Shown one piece after another: positions 44,232-53,333 of a stretch of 64,000 nt of DNA. The notes under the pieces are model-generated. The model was not told where the DNA came from. It did no database searches and saw only the letters and a program-made list of their open reading frames with translations. Origin of the DNA: Pseudobdellovibrionaceae bacterium. Lineage in GTDB: Bacteria; Bdellovibrionota; Bdellovibrionia; Bdellovibrionales; UBA1609. Both the position numbers and the translations under genes were made by a program. The DNA lies in the NCBI GenBank assembly GCA_947444305.1, contig CANEZP010000004.1:124001-188000 (forward strand), written 5' to 3'. Every line of letters starts with the position of its first letter. Position 1 is the first letter of the stretch.

Positions 44232-46940
44232 ATGAAGGTCTTAGATCTAGCTAGATGGAAAAAGGGTCTCTTTTGGCTCGTGACTAGTCCGATGATGGTC
44301 GGCTTCGTCATTACCTTCAGCACGGTCAAATTGACCTTCGATTACTACTCAACCCGCGGAAGCAAGGGTCGAGTCCAAGGGATTTCGGGTCTGATCCAAA
44401 CCGCTCACCAAAAATCGATCGATTACCGGCTGCGCGCGCGCGGCCCAAGACCGGTCGATAAAAACTTGGCTCTGCTGACGGTCGACGAAAAAGCTTTGAA
44501 CACCATCGGACGCTGGCCATGGTCTCGCGAAATTCTCGCTCAGGCGGTCGATCGCGCTTTCGCCGGCGGCGCGCGCATTCTGGCGTTCGATATGGTATTC
44601 CCCGAGCCGCAAGAAAACCCCGTCGACAAAGTTATCGAGCAGATGCGGACCGGCGGGCGCTCCGACACCGCTACGGAAGCGCTGCTCGGCACGTACAAAG
44701 AGCGCCTCGATGCCGACAAGGTTTTGGGCGCGGCCATGACGGAACACGCCGATAAAATTATCGCGGGCTCGTTCGCCTCGGCCCAACAAGAGTGGCCCGC
44801 CGAGACCGAATTTTGCCAAGATCTCATCTTCAAAAATAGCACCGAAGCCAAACAGTGGGATAAAGAAGAAGTTCTGCTCGCGGTAAATGATTCTTATTTG
44901 CCTTACGTTCCCGTCGGCGTGAACGAGTTTTTCACCCTCGTACTAAAAGAGAAAGAAGCCTACGTCCGCGAACAGTTTGGGCCCGTACGCACGAAGGCCG
45001 CCGAGGTCGAACTCGAAGGCCGCCTCTACGAACAGCTCCATAAATTATGTTTCACGGCGTTGAACGATTTTCGTGAACCCTTAAATCAAATTTGGAAAGA
45101 TGAGGTTCTCGCCAAGGAGAACCCGAAAGAATTTAAATACGAAACTTACGATGCTTGGCTGGAAAGCTTTCGGCAACGTGCTTTCCCGAACATGGTCGTT
45201 AATCAAGAGGTGTGGAAGCTCAACACGCCGGTGATCGGTGCGGGCACCAAGCACACCGCGCACTTCAATACCGAACTTGATTCCGACGGAACGATCCGAA
45301 ATAAATCGCTCGTTGCCCGTACGGGAAACAGCTACTTCCCCGCACTCGCGCTAAAAGCCTACCTCGTCGCGAACAATTTCAATGCTTCACCGCATTTTCT
45401 GGTGAGCGCCGCGACCGGCGACAAAGAGGTTGAGGGACTTGAAATCACCAACAACGAAACGGGCGATCCGGTCGCCACGGTCCCCGTCGACCGCCAGGGC
45501 CGCTTGCTATTAAATTACGCCGGGCCGGCGCGCATGTATCCCTACCTTAGCTTCGCGGACCTGCTCGGCGATTCCGCAACGGTCGAGATTGAACAGCTCG
45601 TCTTCAATCCTGCAAATAAGAATTGGGAGATGCAAAAGCGCGCGGTGAACAAAGCGGCCTTCATCAAAGACAAAATCTTCGTCGTGGGCGCGACCGCGAC
45701 GGGCATCTACGACTTACGGGTCACGCCCTTCGAAGAGAATTACCCCGGGGCCGAAACCCACCTCAACGCGCTCGACAATTTGCTCAACCACAATTTCTTT
45801 CGCAACATTCCCGACGAACGCGCTTTGATGCCGTTGGTGCTGGCGGTCCTCGGTCTATTACTCAGCGTGGTGCTTTCTTACCTCGGCGCCGTGTCGGGCT
45901 TACTGATTACCGCGAGCGCGATGCTCGGAACCTGGCTCATCGATCAACATTATTTTTTCGGCCAGGGCGTGATCGTGACGATCATTTGGCCGATGGTGAT
46001 GATCATGGCGCTGTACGTCTCGCTCACCTTCTACCGCTACCTTACGGAGGAGCGCGGCAAAAAAGAATTACGCCAAACTTTCCAAAAGTACGTCTCACCC
46101 GCCATCGTGGAAGAAATCTTATCCGATCCCAAAAACATCGAACTCGGCGGTAAGAAAGTGCATCTCACCGTCATGTTTTCGGACGTGCGTGGCTTTACGA
46201 CCATTTCGGAAAAGCTGGATCCGCGAGCCCTTTCGGATTTGTTGAACAGTTACCTAACTCCCATGACCGAAATCGTATTCAGCAACCGGGGGACGCTCGA
46301 CAAATACATGGGCGACGCGATCATGGCTTTCTTCGGCGCGCCGATCACCTACGGAGACCACGCCAAACACGCATGCCGCTGCGCCCTACAGAGTCTTGTG
46401 AAACTCTTCGAGCTGCAAAAAGAATTCGAGCGTAAAGGACTGCCGATCATCGATCTTGGCATCGGTTTAAACACCGGTGACGTCAGCGTGGGCAACATGG
46501 GCTCGGAAACGGTCCGCAGCTACACCGTCATGGGCGACGCGGTCAACTTAGCTTCGCGCCTCGAGGGAATAAATAAGGAGTACGGCACACGAATTATTCT
46601 TAGCGAAATGACTTATTTAGAAGTCAAAGATAGCTTCTTATGTCGTGAAGTGGACTGGGTACGCGTTAAAGGAAAGATCCTCCCCGTTAAAATCTACGAA
46701 TTGATTTCGGAAGGACCGGCCCCGAATGCGCAAACCGCCGAAATGTTGAAATGGTTCAACGAAGGCTACCTCCACTATCACGCGAAGGCTTGGCAGAGCG
46801 GGCTCGATTGCTTTTCAAAAGCGCTCGATATAAATCCGACCGATCAGGTTTCGAAACTTTATATTGAACGCTGCCAGGGTTATCTAACCACCCCGCCCGA
46901 ACCGGGTTGGGACGGCGTTTTTGTGATGAAGAGCAAATGA
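44232..46940 (+). CDS. CHASE2-domain class III adenylate cyclase
   Basis: The 902-residue membrane protein has an N-terminal membrane segment, a long extracytoplasmic CHASE2 sensor (residues about 50-520; ALLTVDEKALNTIGRWPWSR, RILAFDMVFPEP), three more membrane segments (about 530-600), and a class III cyclase domain (about 640-820) with metal aspartates in FSDVRGFTTIS and KYMGDAIMAFFG and the VMGDAVNLASRLE motif. The lysine of DKYMGD and the aspartate of VMGD indicate ATP as substrate. A short TPR-like tail follows. It is coupled by ATGA to lptD. Confidence 0.93.
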   Translation: MKVLDLARWKKGLFWLVTSPMMVGFVITFSTVKLTFDYYSTRGSKGRVQGISGLIQTAHQKSIDYRLRARGPRPVDKNLALLTVDEKALNTIGRWPWSREILAQAVDRAFAGGARILAFDMVFPEPQENPVDKVIEQMRTGGRSDTATEALLGTYKERLDADKVLGAAMTEHADKIIAGSFASAQQEWPAETEFCQDLIFKNSTEAKQWDKEEVLLAVNDSYLPYVPVGVNEFFTLVLKEKEAYVREQFGPVRTKAAEVELEGRLYEQLHKLCFTALNDFREPLNQIWKDEVLAKENPKEFKYETYDAWLESFRQRAFPNMVVNQEVWKLNTPVIGAGTKHTAHFNTELDSDGTIRNKSLVARTGNSYFPALALKAYLVANNFNASPHFLVSAATGDKEVEGLEITNNETGDPVATVPVDRQGRLLLNYAGPARMYPYLSFADLLGDSATVEIEQLVFNPANKNWEMQKRAVNKAAFIKDKIFVVGATATGIYDLRVTPFEENYPGAETHLNALDNLLNHNFFRNIPDERALMPLVLAVLGLLLSVVLSYLGAVSGLLITASAMLGTWLIDQHYFFGQGVIVTIIWPMVMIMALYVSLTFYRYLTEERGKKELRQTFQKYVSPAIVEEILSDPKNIELGGKKVHLTVMFSDVRGFTTISEKLDPRALSDLLNSYLTPMTEIVFSNRGTLDKYMGDAIMAFFGAPITYGDHAKHACRCALQSLVKLFELQKEFERKGLPIIDLGIGLNTGDVSVGNMGSETVRSYTVMGDAVNLASRLEGINKEYGTRIILSEMTYLEVKDSFLCREVDWVRVKGKILPVKIYELISEGPAPNAQTAEMLKWFNEGYLHYHAKAWQSGLDCFSKALDINPTDQVSKLYIERCQGYLTTPPEPGWDGVFVMKSK

Positions 46941-49264
46941 TTTTGATTGCCCGCCTCGTACTTCTTTTTTCGCTTCTTCCCTGCCATGCCTGGGCGCAAA
47001 GCTCCGTTGCCGACGGGGTCTTGATCAACGCCGATTCAATGGATCGTGACCTCGAAAAACGCACCGTGCGGCTCGAAGGCAACGTGCAGGTCGTTTTTCA
47101 AGGCCAGCACTTGAGCTGCAAAAAAGCCGAGATCGATTTGAATAAGCAGCAAATTCGCGCCGACGGCGACGTCATCTTGTTCAACGAGCGGGTACACGCC
47201 GAAGGTGACCGCATCGTCTTTAATTACAAGCAAAACACCGGCTACATTTACAATGGCTTCGTGCAAAGCGGGCAGGTCACCTTCGAGGGTGACGTGATCC
47301 AAAAAGTAAGTGAACTCCGCTACGTCGCCAACAACGCAAGCTTCACCGCCTGCGACACCTGCCCGCCGGGCTGGAGCTTCTCCGGCCGCTCCATCGATGC
47401 GGAACTCGGCGGCTACGCCCGTATCCGCCGCCCAGTTTTTAGAATCGGCGGTTTCCCGGTGATGATTTTACCCGGCATCATCGTGCCCTTAAAAAGCGCG
47501 CGGCAAAGCGGATTACTCGTTCCGTCGCTCGAACAATCCCGCCGCGGTGGCGTTGCGTTTTCCGAAAGTTATTTCTGGGCGATCAGCCGCAGCCAGGATT
47601 TTACCTTTACGCCAAAGTATTATTCTCTCCGGGGCGCCAAGCTCATGGGTGAATACCGCTACGTGATCAGCGAAACCAGCCGCGGTAACTTACAAGGGGC
47701 CTGGATCAACGATCAAGTTTTCCGTAAAGAAGTCCAACCCGTCTTGCCGAAGTACGACCGCTGGTTTGTAACTTACAATCACATGCACGAGATGCCCGGC
47801 AACTTCACCCACCGGGCGGACATCCGGCAAGTCAGCGATCTGCGCTATCCACGCGACTTCCCGATGGAGATTCTTGGTCACGGCGATCCCGCCTTAGAAA
47901 GCAAAACTTCGCTCTCAAAAACGACCGACAACCAAGCCGCCAGCGCGGAAGTTGATATTTACACCAACCTACTACGCGCCGACCCTTTGTCGAACAACGA
48001 CACCGCCGTTCACCGCGCGCCTGAATTACGTTACTCGCTCAAAGAGACCGATCTCGCCGACAGCGGTTTTCTGTTCACGCTCGACTCGCAGTATGTGAAC
48101 TTTACCCGCAACAAGTACAACTACGATGAGATGTCCACGACCGATCTCGGCGGCGGCCGCTACTCACGCCGCTCAACCGACAATAATAAGCGCGAACTTC
48201 CTCGCGACGGCACGTTCACCCCTTACGTAAACGGCCAGCCGGGCGATCTTATGCGCACCGGCCAACGCTTCGATATACGGCCGAAGGTCAGCCGGCCGTT
48301 CAGGGTGGGCCGCGCACTCGACGTGGTGCCGGCGGTTTCTTATCGCGAGACGCAATATCGTTTTTACCCCGATGAGATGGCCACGGAGGCCGGTTACGCG
48401 CCGAGCGCCGCCCGCCGTTACCTCCAAACGGATCTCGCGATCAAAACGGAATTTTCTAAAGTCTACGGCTCGGCCGACCCCAAAGCCGATCGCCTAAAGC
48501 ACGCTTTCGAACCGGAAGTGAGCTATTCGCATATCCCGTGGTCGCGCCAACCGAATCATCCCTTCTTCGGGGATTTCCAGGGACTTCAGTATTCCCGCCA
48601 ATTCGAGCCGGTCAGCGATTTCGATTTGAACAATCCACGCACGGGCCTTCAATTCGATTACCAAGATCGTACTTTCGAAAAACAAGTCGTCAACTTTGCT
48701 ATACAAAATAGATTTACTCAAAAAACCTGGATCAACGGTGAACCCGAATACCGCACGGTCGGGATCGTGCGCCTTTCTCAGTCCTACGACATCAACGAAG
48801 CCAAATCACCGACCCCGCGCCCTTGGTCGACGGTCGATCTCCTCGCCGATATCCGCCTGGCCAAATTTGAAACTTACACGACCACCCGTTACAACGGCTA
48901 CGCCCAGGTCAGTAACGTTTCCTCGCGCGTTCGCTACAAAGTGACCGAGAAAAATTTCGTCCAGGTCAATTACACACGCAACTATATCTTCGACGAAAAC
49001 TACTACATCACGCCCGGGAGCGAGACGCGCAACTTCAGTTGGGGCTTGGGCTTCTTATTCAAATACGTCGAAGCCGTCGGTCAGTTCGATTACGAGGCTC
49101 GTAAAGTTGAACTTCAATCTTTCAGTTACGCCCTCAACTTTCGCCCGCCCGGCCGCTGCTGGCTCATCAAATTCGAACACCGCCAACCCCTCTTCGCCGA
49201 CGCCCAAATCCGCGCCTCCTTCAACTTCGACTTCGGCGGCGAAAACAAAAACGATTTGTTTTAG
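46937..49264 (+). CDS. lptD: LPS assembly protein LptD
   Basis: The ATG at 46937 overlaps the cyclase stop and gives 775 residues with a signal peptide (MILIARLVLLFSLLPCHAWA). An OstA-type N-terminal beta-jellyroll (LINADSMDRDLEKRTVRLEG) precedes the long C-terminal beta-barrel with FTACDTCPPGWSFSG and LPGIIVPLKSARQSGLLVP, which match the family. It places LPS in the outer leaflet with LptE. Cysteines are few, with one C-x-x-C near residue 136, so the E. coli disulphide pattern is not evident. Confidence 0.93.
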   Translation: MILIARLVLLFSLLPCHAWAQSSVADGVLINADSMDRDLEKRTVRLEGNVQVVFQGQHLSCKKAEIDLNKQQIRADGDVILFNERVHAEGDRIVFNYKQNTGYIYNGFVQSGQVTFEGDVIQKVSELRYVANNASFTACDTCPPGWSFSGRSIDAELGGYARIRRPVFRIGGFPVMILPGIIVPLKSARQSGLLVPSLEQSRRGGVAFSESYFWAISRSQDFTFTPKYYSLRGAKLMGEYRYVISETSRGNLQGAWINDQVFRKEVQPVLPKYDRWFVTYNHMHEMPGNFTHRADIRQVSDLRYPRDFPMEILGHGDPALESKTSLSKTTDNQAASAEVDIYTNLLRADPLSNNDTAVHRAPELRYSLKETDLADSGFLFTLDSQYVNFTRNKYNYDEMSTTDLGGGRYSRRSTDNNKRELPRDGTFTPYVNGQPGDLMRTGQRFDIRPKVSRPFRVGRALDVVPAVSYRETQYRFYPDEMATEAGYAPSAARRYLQTDLAIKTEFSKVYGSADPKADRLKHAFEPEVSYSHIPWSRQPNHPFFGDFQGLQYSRQFEPVSDFDLNNPRTGLQFDYQDRTFEKQVVNFAIQNRFTQKTWINGEPEYRTVGIVRLSQSYDINEAKSPTPRPWSTVDLLADIRLAKFETYTTTRYNGYAQVSNVSSRVRYKVTEKNFVQVNYTRNYIFDENYYITPGSETRNFSWGLGFLFKYVEAVGQFDYEARKVELQSFSYALNFRPPGRCWLIKFEHRQPLFADAQIRASFNFDFGGENKNDLF

Positions 49265-49665
49265 TTCCGGGTGGTTTCGACCAGCCCCCCGCCACCACAA
49301 TGACCCGACCGCTCGCACGGCCCCGAATTCTTAAGCCCGGCCCCGAATTCTTTAAACCGCCCGACTCTCCAGCCCGAATCCAAATCCTCAGACCGATCCC
49401 GGGCTTCCCGTCCCGACGTCAAAAAGACCTCCTCCCCAACAAAAAAACAAAACCTCCCACCTCCGCAATTTCCGACGCCGCGGACGGCGTCGGAACGCCA
49501 CTGCCAGGACGCTAAATCCCCGCGAAAAACAGATGAGGCCCTCGAAGATCAAACCCGGCAACACCGCCGACCCACTCAGCAATCAACCCGCGCCTCACGT
49601 TAAGAGACAGATTAAACCTTGACCAAAACGACGGGAAAATATACCTTCGTACACGTGAAGCAGTT
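49265..49665. other. Gene-free stretch upstream of the split RAYT
   Basis: No gene is visible. There is a 20-bp direct repeat (GGCCCCGAATTCTT at 49319 and 49339), a strongly C-rich plus strand from about 49280 to 49460, and a REP-like element at 49470-49565. A promoter-like TTGACC-N17-TACCTT ends about seven bases before the RAYT start codon. Confidence 0.6.
49470..49565 (-). repeat. REP-like element, copy I
   Basis: On the minus strand it reads as the copy at 29707-29798: GGTG, then ATTTAGCGTCCTGGCAGTGG, then a hairpin with identical 11-bp arms (49470-49480 and 49485-49495) but loop TCCG. Over the 52-base head-and-hairpin core only one base differs. It lies 90 bp upstream of the RAYT start codon, in the same orientation relative to the gene as the other copy. 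Confidence 0.85.
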
Positions 49666-50865
49666 GCCAACTTCAAGGCTCTAGCGCAACAAACACCTTC
49701 TATTTATCTCTATAAAAAGTATCCAACTTCGCTAATCATCGCTGCTTTAAAACATTCATGATCTCGAATTGCGATATGTCTCCAATAGTACGATTCAGAT
49801 TTAAATATTTTTAGCTTTTCACCATCGTGCACTTCGCTTGGAGATCTAAATCCAAGAATCTTTTTGGGTCGCGAATTTAGAGCAGTCTCCACCCCCGCGA
49901 TATCGCTTGAACTTATCGTTTTAAAGTCGGTTTTCTTAGGGTAATATTGGCGGATTAATCCATTAGTATTTTCTACGCTTCCGCGCTCCCAACTTCTGTA
50001 CGGATGACAATAATAAACCGGTGCTTTTATTAAAACTTCTAATTCGTTGCCGCGACCGAACTCCATTCCGTTGTCATTCGTCATCGATCGGACCTTTTCA
50101 CCAGCTAAACAATCTGCGGTCGCTCTACTGACATGATCAGCGTGTTTAGAGTGTATTTTTCGCAGTAGCGTTTTTCTCGTTTTTCGATCTTGCAGAACCA
50201 GCAGTGCAGGACCACCTCGACGACCTTCGACCAAATCTCTTTCCCAATGACCAACCTCAGACCTCGTATTTGCACTTTCCGCTCGCTCTGAAATCATTTT
50301 CTTCGGCATTTTAATTTCAAGTCTTCTTGGTCTTCTTGAACGCTTTTGACGTTTACGCGATTTCCACCTCAAGCAAGCGCGGAAATCTGGCGCGCAGAAG
50401 TATATCCATTTGTAGATCGTTTCGTGACTTAACCGCCACTTTGAATTCTCTAACTTTAATCTCTCACTGATTTGCATCGGGCTGAGATAAAGTTCTAAAC
50501 TTTTTTGGACCAACTCTTCAAGTGGCCCTTCAATTTTTCTTTTGTACTCATGGCGCTGTTGCTTTCTCGTGATTGTCTTCGAATGAGCACCCTTCCAATT
50601 GTACGGCGCCTTTTCAGCCTTGTTTTGCCTGATTTCTCGGCCAATTGAGCATCGGTGAAATCCAAGTTCATGAGCAATCTCAGCTTTGCTTTTTCCTTGT
50701 ATTAATCTCCGATCAATTAATATCCTGTCTTCACGGGTCAACCGACGATAGTTTTTCATAAACATCCTTTGTGTAGTGACTTAGATGTTCGTGGACTCCG
50801 TCGGTTGGCTCAACTCTTGCCTAGACTTTGGTCCACTTTGTTGCGCTGGAAATCTTGAACTCGGC
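49666..50865 (-). mobile_element. IS30-family insertion sequence, 1200 bp
   Basis: The ends are imperfect inverted repeats: both read inward as GCC, three variable bases, TTCAAG, five or six variable bases, then AGCGCAACAAA (left 49666-49693, right to 50865). Flanks are TT on each side (49664-49665, 50866-50867), a 2-bp target duplication typical of the family. The single transposase gene fills most of the element. The close match of ends and intact gene suggest a recent insertion. Confidence 0.85.
49710..50765 (-). CDS. IS30-family transposase
   Basis: The 351-residue DDE transposase begins with a helix-turn-helix typical of the family (YRRLTREDRILIDRRLIQGK, IAHELGFHRCSIGREIRQNK). The catalytic core shows GHWERDLVEG, NDNGMEFGRG and the signature PYRSWERGSVENTNGLIRQY, which carries the glutamate. 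All three acidic residues are present, so it should be active. It lies antisense to the RAYT it interrupts. Its codon use is visibly more AT-rich than the neighbours, in keeping with arrival from elsewhere. Confidence 0.95.
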   Translation of the reverse strand: MFMKNYRRLTREDRILIDRRLIQGKSKAEIAHELGFHRCSIGREIRQNKAEKAPYNWKGAHSKTITRKQQRHEYKRKIEGPLEELVQKSLELYLSPMQISERLKLENSKWRLSHETIYKWIYFCAPDFRACLRWKSRKRQKRSRRPRRLEIKMPKKMISERAESANTRSEVGHWERDLVEGRRGGPALLVLQDRKTRKTLLRKIHSKHADHVSRATADCLAGEKVRSMTNDNGMEFGRGNELEVLIKAPVYYCHPYRSWERGSVENTNGLIRQYYPKKTDFKTISSSDIAGVETALNSRPKKILGFRSPSEVHDGEKLKIFKSESYYWRHIAIRDHECFKAAMISEVGYFL

Positions 50866-51375
50866 TTTAAACAAGACGAGAAAGCCTACGGTGGATCGCT
50901 CATGAAGAGGCGGAAAGGCCGTGGGATCCGTCCTTTAGCGGTGAAAAATTCGATGCATCTTGTTTTGCGTTCGAGTCTTGCTAAAGGTGAGTGGTCGCTG
51001 CTTCGGCATTCAAGTAAGATCAGAAAAATATTGAAGCGTTTTTCGACGAAATACGGCGTAAAGATTTTGGCCGTGGGTAATGCCGGCAATCATGTTCACT
51101 TACACATCCAGCTTTCGAATCGCTTTACGTATAAGCCTTTTATCCGGGCCACTACGGCGTCGATCGCGATGGCCATCACCGGGATGAGCCGGTGGAAAAA
51201 ACTAGATATTAAATTTTGGGATCGTCGTCCGTTTACGCGGATCGTGATCGGCCGGCGCGCGTTTCTTCGACTTGCCGACTACGTTTTCATGAACGGAATG
51301 GAAGGCCAAGGCCACGCACGCGATTTTTCACGCTTAGTCGTCGAAGAATTCCGCCGTCGGGAAAGCACGGCTTAG

Positions 51376-51675
51376 TTAAAAAGATTTGTCGGCGATTCTG
51401 GTGTTAAGCAATACAACGGATTTACCATTCTTTTTCGTTCCACTAAACGTGATTGAATACGAGGGACAAGCCGTACGTTCACGATTCGCGATGCACAACT
51501 TCTTAAGGTCGACGCTTTTCGCAAATTCAACACGAAACGTCGGAGTTACTGCTCGGTACTTCTCCGTGATGAAATAGTGAGAATTTATCAAAAGCAATTG
51601 GCCTTGGAAGGTACCCGCGTCTTGCGCATTTGCTTCAATTACCAAAAGAATGAACGCAATTAGAAATCGTTTCAT
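51376..51675 (-). CDS. Small exported protein of unknown function
   Basis: The 99-residue product has a signal peptide (MKRFLIAFILLVIEANAQ) and a small beta-rich mature part with two cysteines (LKKLCIANRERTACPSYS) that could form a disulphide. The family is not recognised. Its stop directly abuts the RAYT stop, and its start overlaps the stop of the caspase-like gene by four bases, so it is coupled to that gene. Confidence 0.65.
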   Translation of the reverse strand: MKRFLIAFILLVIEANAQDAGTFQGQLLLINSHYFITEKYRAVTPTFRVEFAKSVDLKKLCIANRERTACPSYSITFSGTKKNGKSVVLLNTRIADKSF

Positions 51676-53276
51676 TTTTGTATCCTCACTGCTTCTGCAG
51701 TGGGATCAATGCGAACCGCGCCCGCTCGCAGATCCGATCCCAACGGGATTTGCGTTTGCGCCGCCAACTTTTCAAGCTTGCTCAAATCGTCGCGCGAGGC
51801 AAATTTCCAAAAACGCTCGTGACAGCGCTTTGCCTCCTGATGGCGTAAGTCTTGGCAAAGACCAACTTCCCGCTCAACTCGCCTCGCTGTCGACATAGAC
51901 ATAAATCCGCCGCGCACCGGATGCTTTTCTAATCCCGCAATCCACTTCAGGCAGGCGTCATCTCCAACGCCACGGCAAGAGTTGGGCACGGCTTCCTCCC
52001 ATGCTTCACCCGTCAAGATTTTCATTGCGTCGAAGGCTTGATCGGTACAAACAAACGGATGGCCAATCTTGCACTCAGCCGTAGACTCAAACTCGTTTAT
52101 AAGCCGTGATTTGTAGGCCTTAAAATCAGCTTCGGTTTTTACTTTTGCAAAATCACTGAATTCACCAAGCTCCGCAACGAGTTGTTCCCTTGCGAGTTGA
52201 AACCGCGCAAAGTCCACGCGCCGCAACGCTACGCCGATTTGCGCAAATGCTCTTCCCCTCGCCGCCTTCAGCGCGGGCAGCAAGTCTTTTGCTTTGTTCA
52301 ACTTATCCCGGCATCCGTTTTTAGCGGAATAGATCGCGTGCGCTTCCACTTCGAAATGCAAAGTTTGGTCGGCCGTGCGCTTACTCTCGAGAAGCACCGG
52401 GCTTAAATCGCCGGCTCGCGGCGCAGAATCGGTCGCGTGATTAGCACACCAGTTTGCTATCGCACCGTCGATGGGAGTCCAAGGGACTTCGCCCAATCCA
52501 TCCGATTCAGTTGAAAACCTGTTCCAGCGCTTTCGGGCCCGATTAAAGATTTCTATTTGCGAAGGCCTTGGGGACTCGGCATCGGCTCTCCTAGTTTCTT
52601 CACTGATAATATCTATGAATACGTATTCCTTGCCTTGATTTTTGCGCATGCCCGCGATCTCGCTGTCCCAAGTCGCGCTGTAGGCGACTATTCCTTTGTC
52701 GGCTAGGTGACGAACGGCGTTGCCGCTGAAGCATTGCTGCATTTCTACTCGTACGGAAGCGTTCGGGTTCTTCTCCTGATAAGATTTGATGTATTTCTCA
52801 AGGTCACCGGGCCCGATGCTATTGCGCAAAGCAATTTCAGATTGCCGCTCTTCGAAGTCGCTGAAGCCTTCGCGCCATTTCAGAGCGGATTCGGGATACT
52901 TACCGTTTGTAAAACTTAGGAAGCTAGTTGGCCTGGTGTCGTATTTATTCGGAGCATACTTCAAAGCTGGATACCGTGCTTTATCTGCCGGTCTTGACTG
53001 CAACAAACCATGCCCGATGGTTTGTATAACCACTTCTTCACTGGGCCCGATCGAAGCAAAGGTCTTTTCGATTTCGACCTTTATGTTGGCCGAAGGCTTG
53101 ATTGTTTTAACCTCATAACCCATTTTGGCGTAGAGCTCGGCTGCCTGATCTTGTTTAGGTCCCAGCTTATCCTCCCAATAACCACCATCATCACCGAAAT
53201 TAATGTAAATAAAGATTGGCTTAGAATGGGCGAGGTACGGGACCACAAGCGCCGTGAGAAGATACAGAAATCTCAT
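51672..53276 (-). CDS. Exported caspase-like (clan CD) protein
   Basis: The ATG at 53276 gives 534 residues with a signal peptide (MRFLYLLTALVVPYLAHS). The first 250 residues look like a clan CD cysteine peptidase: a Rossmann-type strand order, the histidine in VVIQTIGHGLLQ, and the cysteine in VRVEMQQCFSGNAV, as in caspase/legumain-type GHG and QxCxSG motifs. The C-terminal 250 residues are helical with scattered cysteines and unnamed. If active it could be a secreted protease, for instance against prey or host proteins. Transcription appears leaderless (see the promoter). Confidence 0.65.
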   Translation of the reverse strand: MRFLYLLTALVVPYLAHSKPIFIYINFGDDGGYWEDKLGPKQDQAAELYAKMGYEVKTIKPSANIKVEIEKTFASIGPSEEVVIQTIGHGLLQSRPADKARYPALKYAPNKYDTRPTSFLSFTNGKYPESALKWREGFSDFEERQSEIALRNSIGPGDLEKYIKSYQEKNPNASVRVEMQQCFSGNAVRHLADKGIVAYSATWDSEIAGMRKNQGKEYVFIDIISEETRRADAESPRPSQIEIFNRARKRWNRFSTESDGLGEVPWTPIDGAIANWCANHATDSAPRAGDLSPVLLESKRTADQTLHFEVEAHAIYSAKNGCRDKLNKAKDLLPALKAARGRAFAQIGVALRRVDFARFQLAREQLVAELGEFSDFAKVKTEADFKAYKSRLINEFESTAECKIGHPFVCTDQAFDAMKILTGEAWEEAVPNSCRGVGDDACLKWIAGLEKHPVRGGFMSMSTARRVEREVGLCQDLRHQEAKRCHERFWKFASRDDLSKLEKLAAQTQIPLGSDLRAGAVRIDPTAEAVRIQK

Positions 53277-53282
53277 ACTAGA

Positions 53283-53312
53283 ATTATACATTATCGTAGA
53301 TCGCGCCCTCAA
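53283..53312 (-). promoter_or_regulatory. Promoter for a leaderless message
   Basis: On the minus strand TTGAGG (53312-53307) and a perfect TATAAT (53288-53283) are 18 bases apart. Only six bases separate the -10 from the ATG at 53276, so transcription should begin at or next to the start codon. No ribosome site is seen before it. Confidence 0.7.
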
Positions 53313-53333
53313 CCCCGCTGGTCCTTAGACCGT

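Larger units (their letters stand above)
49655..51375 (+). pseudogene. RAYT transposase interrupted by IS30
   Basis: The start codon GTG and codons for KQ (49655-49663) plus TT lie left of the insertion; the rest runs from 50866 to the TAG at 51373-51375. Rejoined at the TT duplication, the frame reads (M)KQFKQDEKAYGGSLMKRRKG, about 172 residues, in frame and in agreement with the other RAYT. The HUH motif NHVHLHIQ and the catalytic tyrosine in LADYVFMN are intact. A product could still be made from ATG 50902 or from an ATG inside the IS (50785), so loss of function is likely but not certain. Confidence 0.85.

Noticed and set aside
49265-49470. Gene in the C-rich stretch after lptD
   Set aside because: Frames are short and proline-rich from base composition only, with no start signals.
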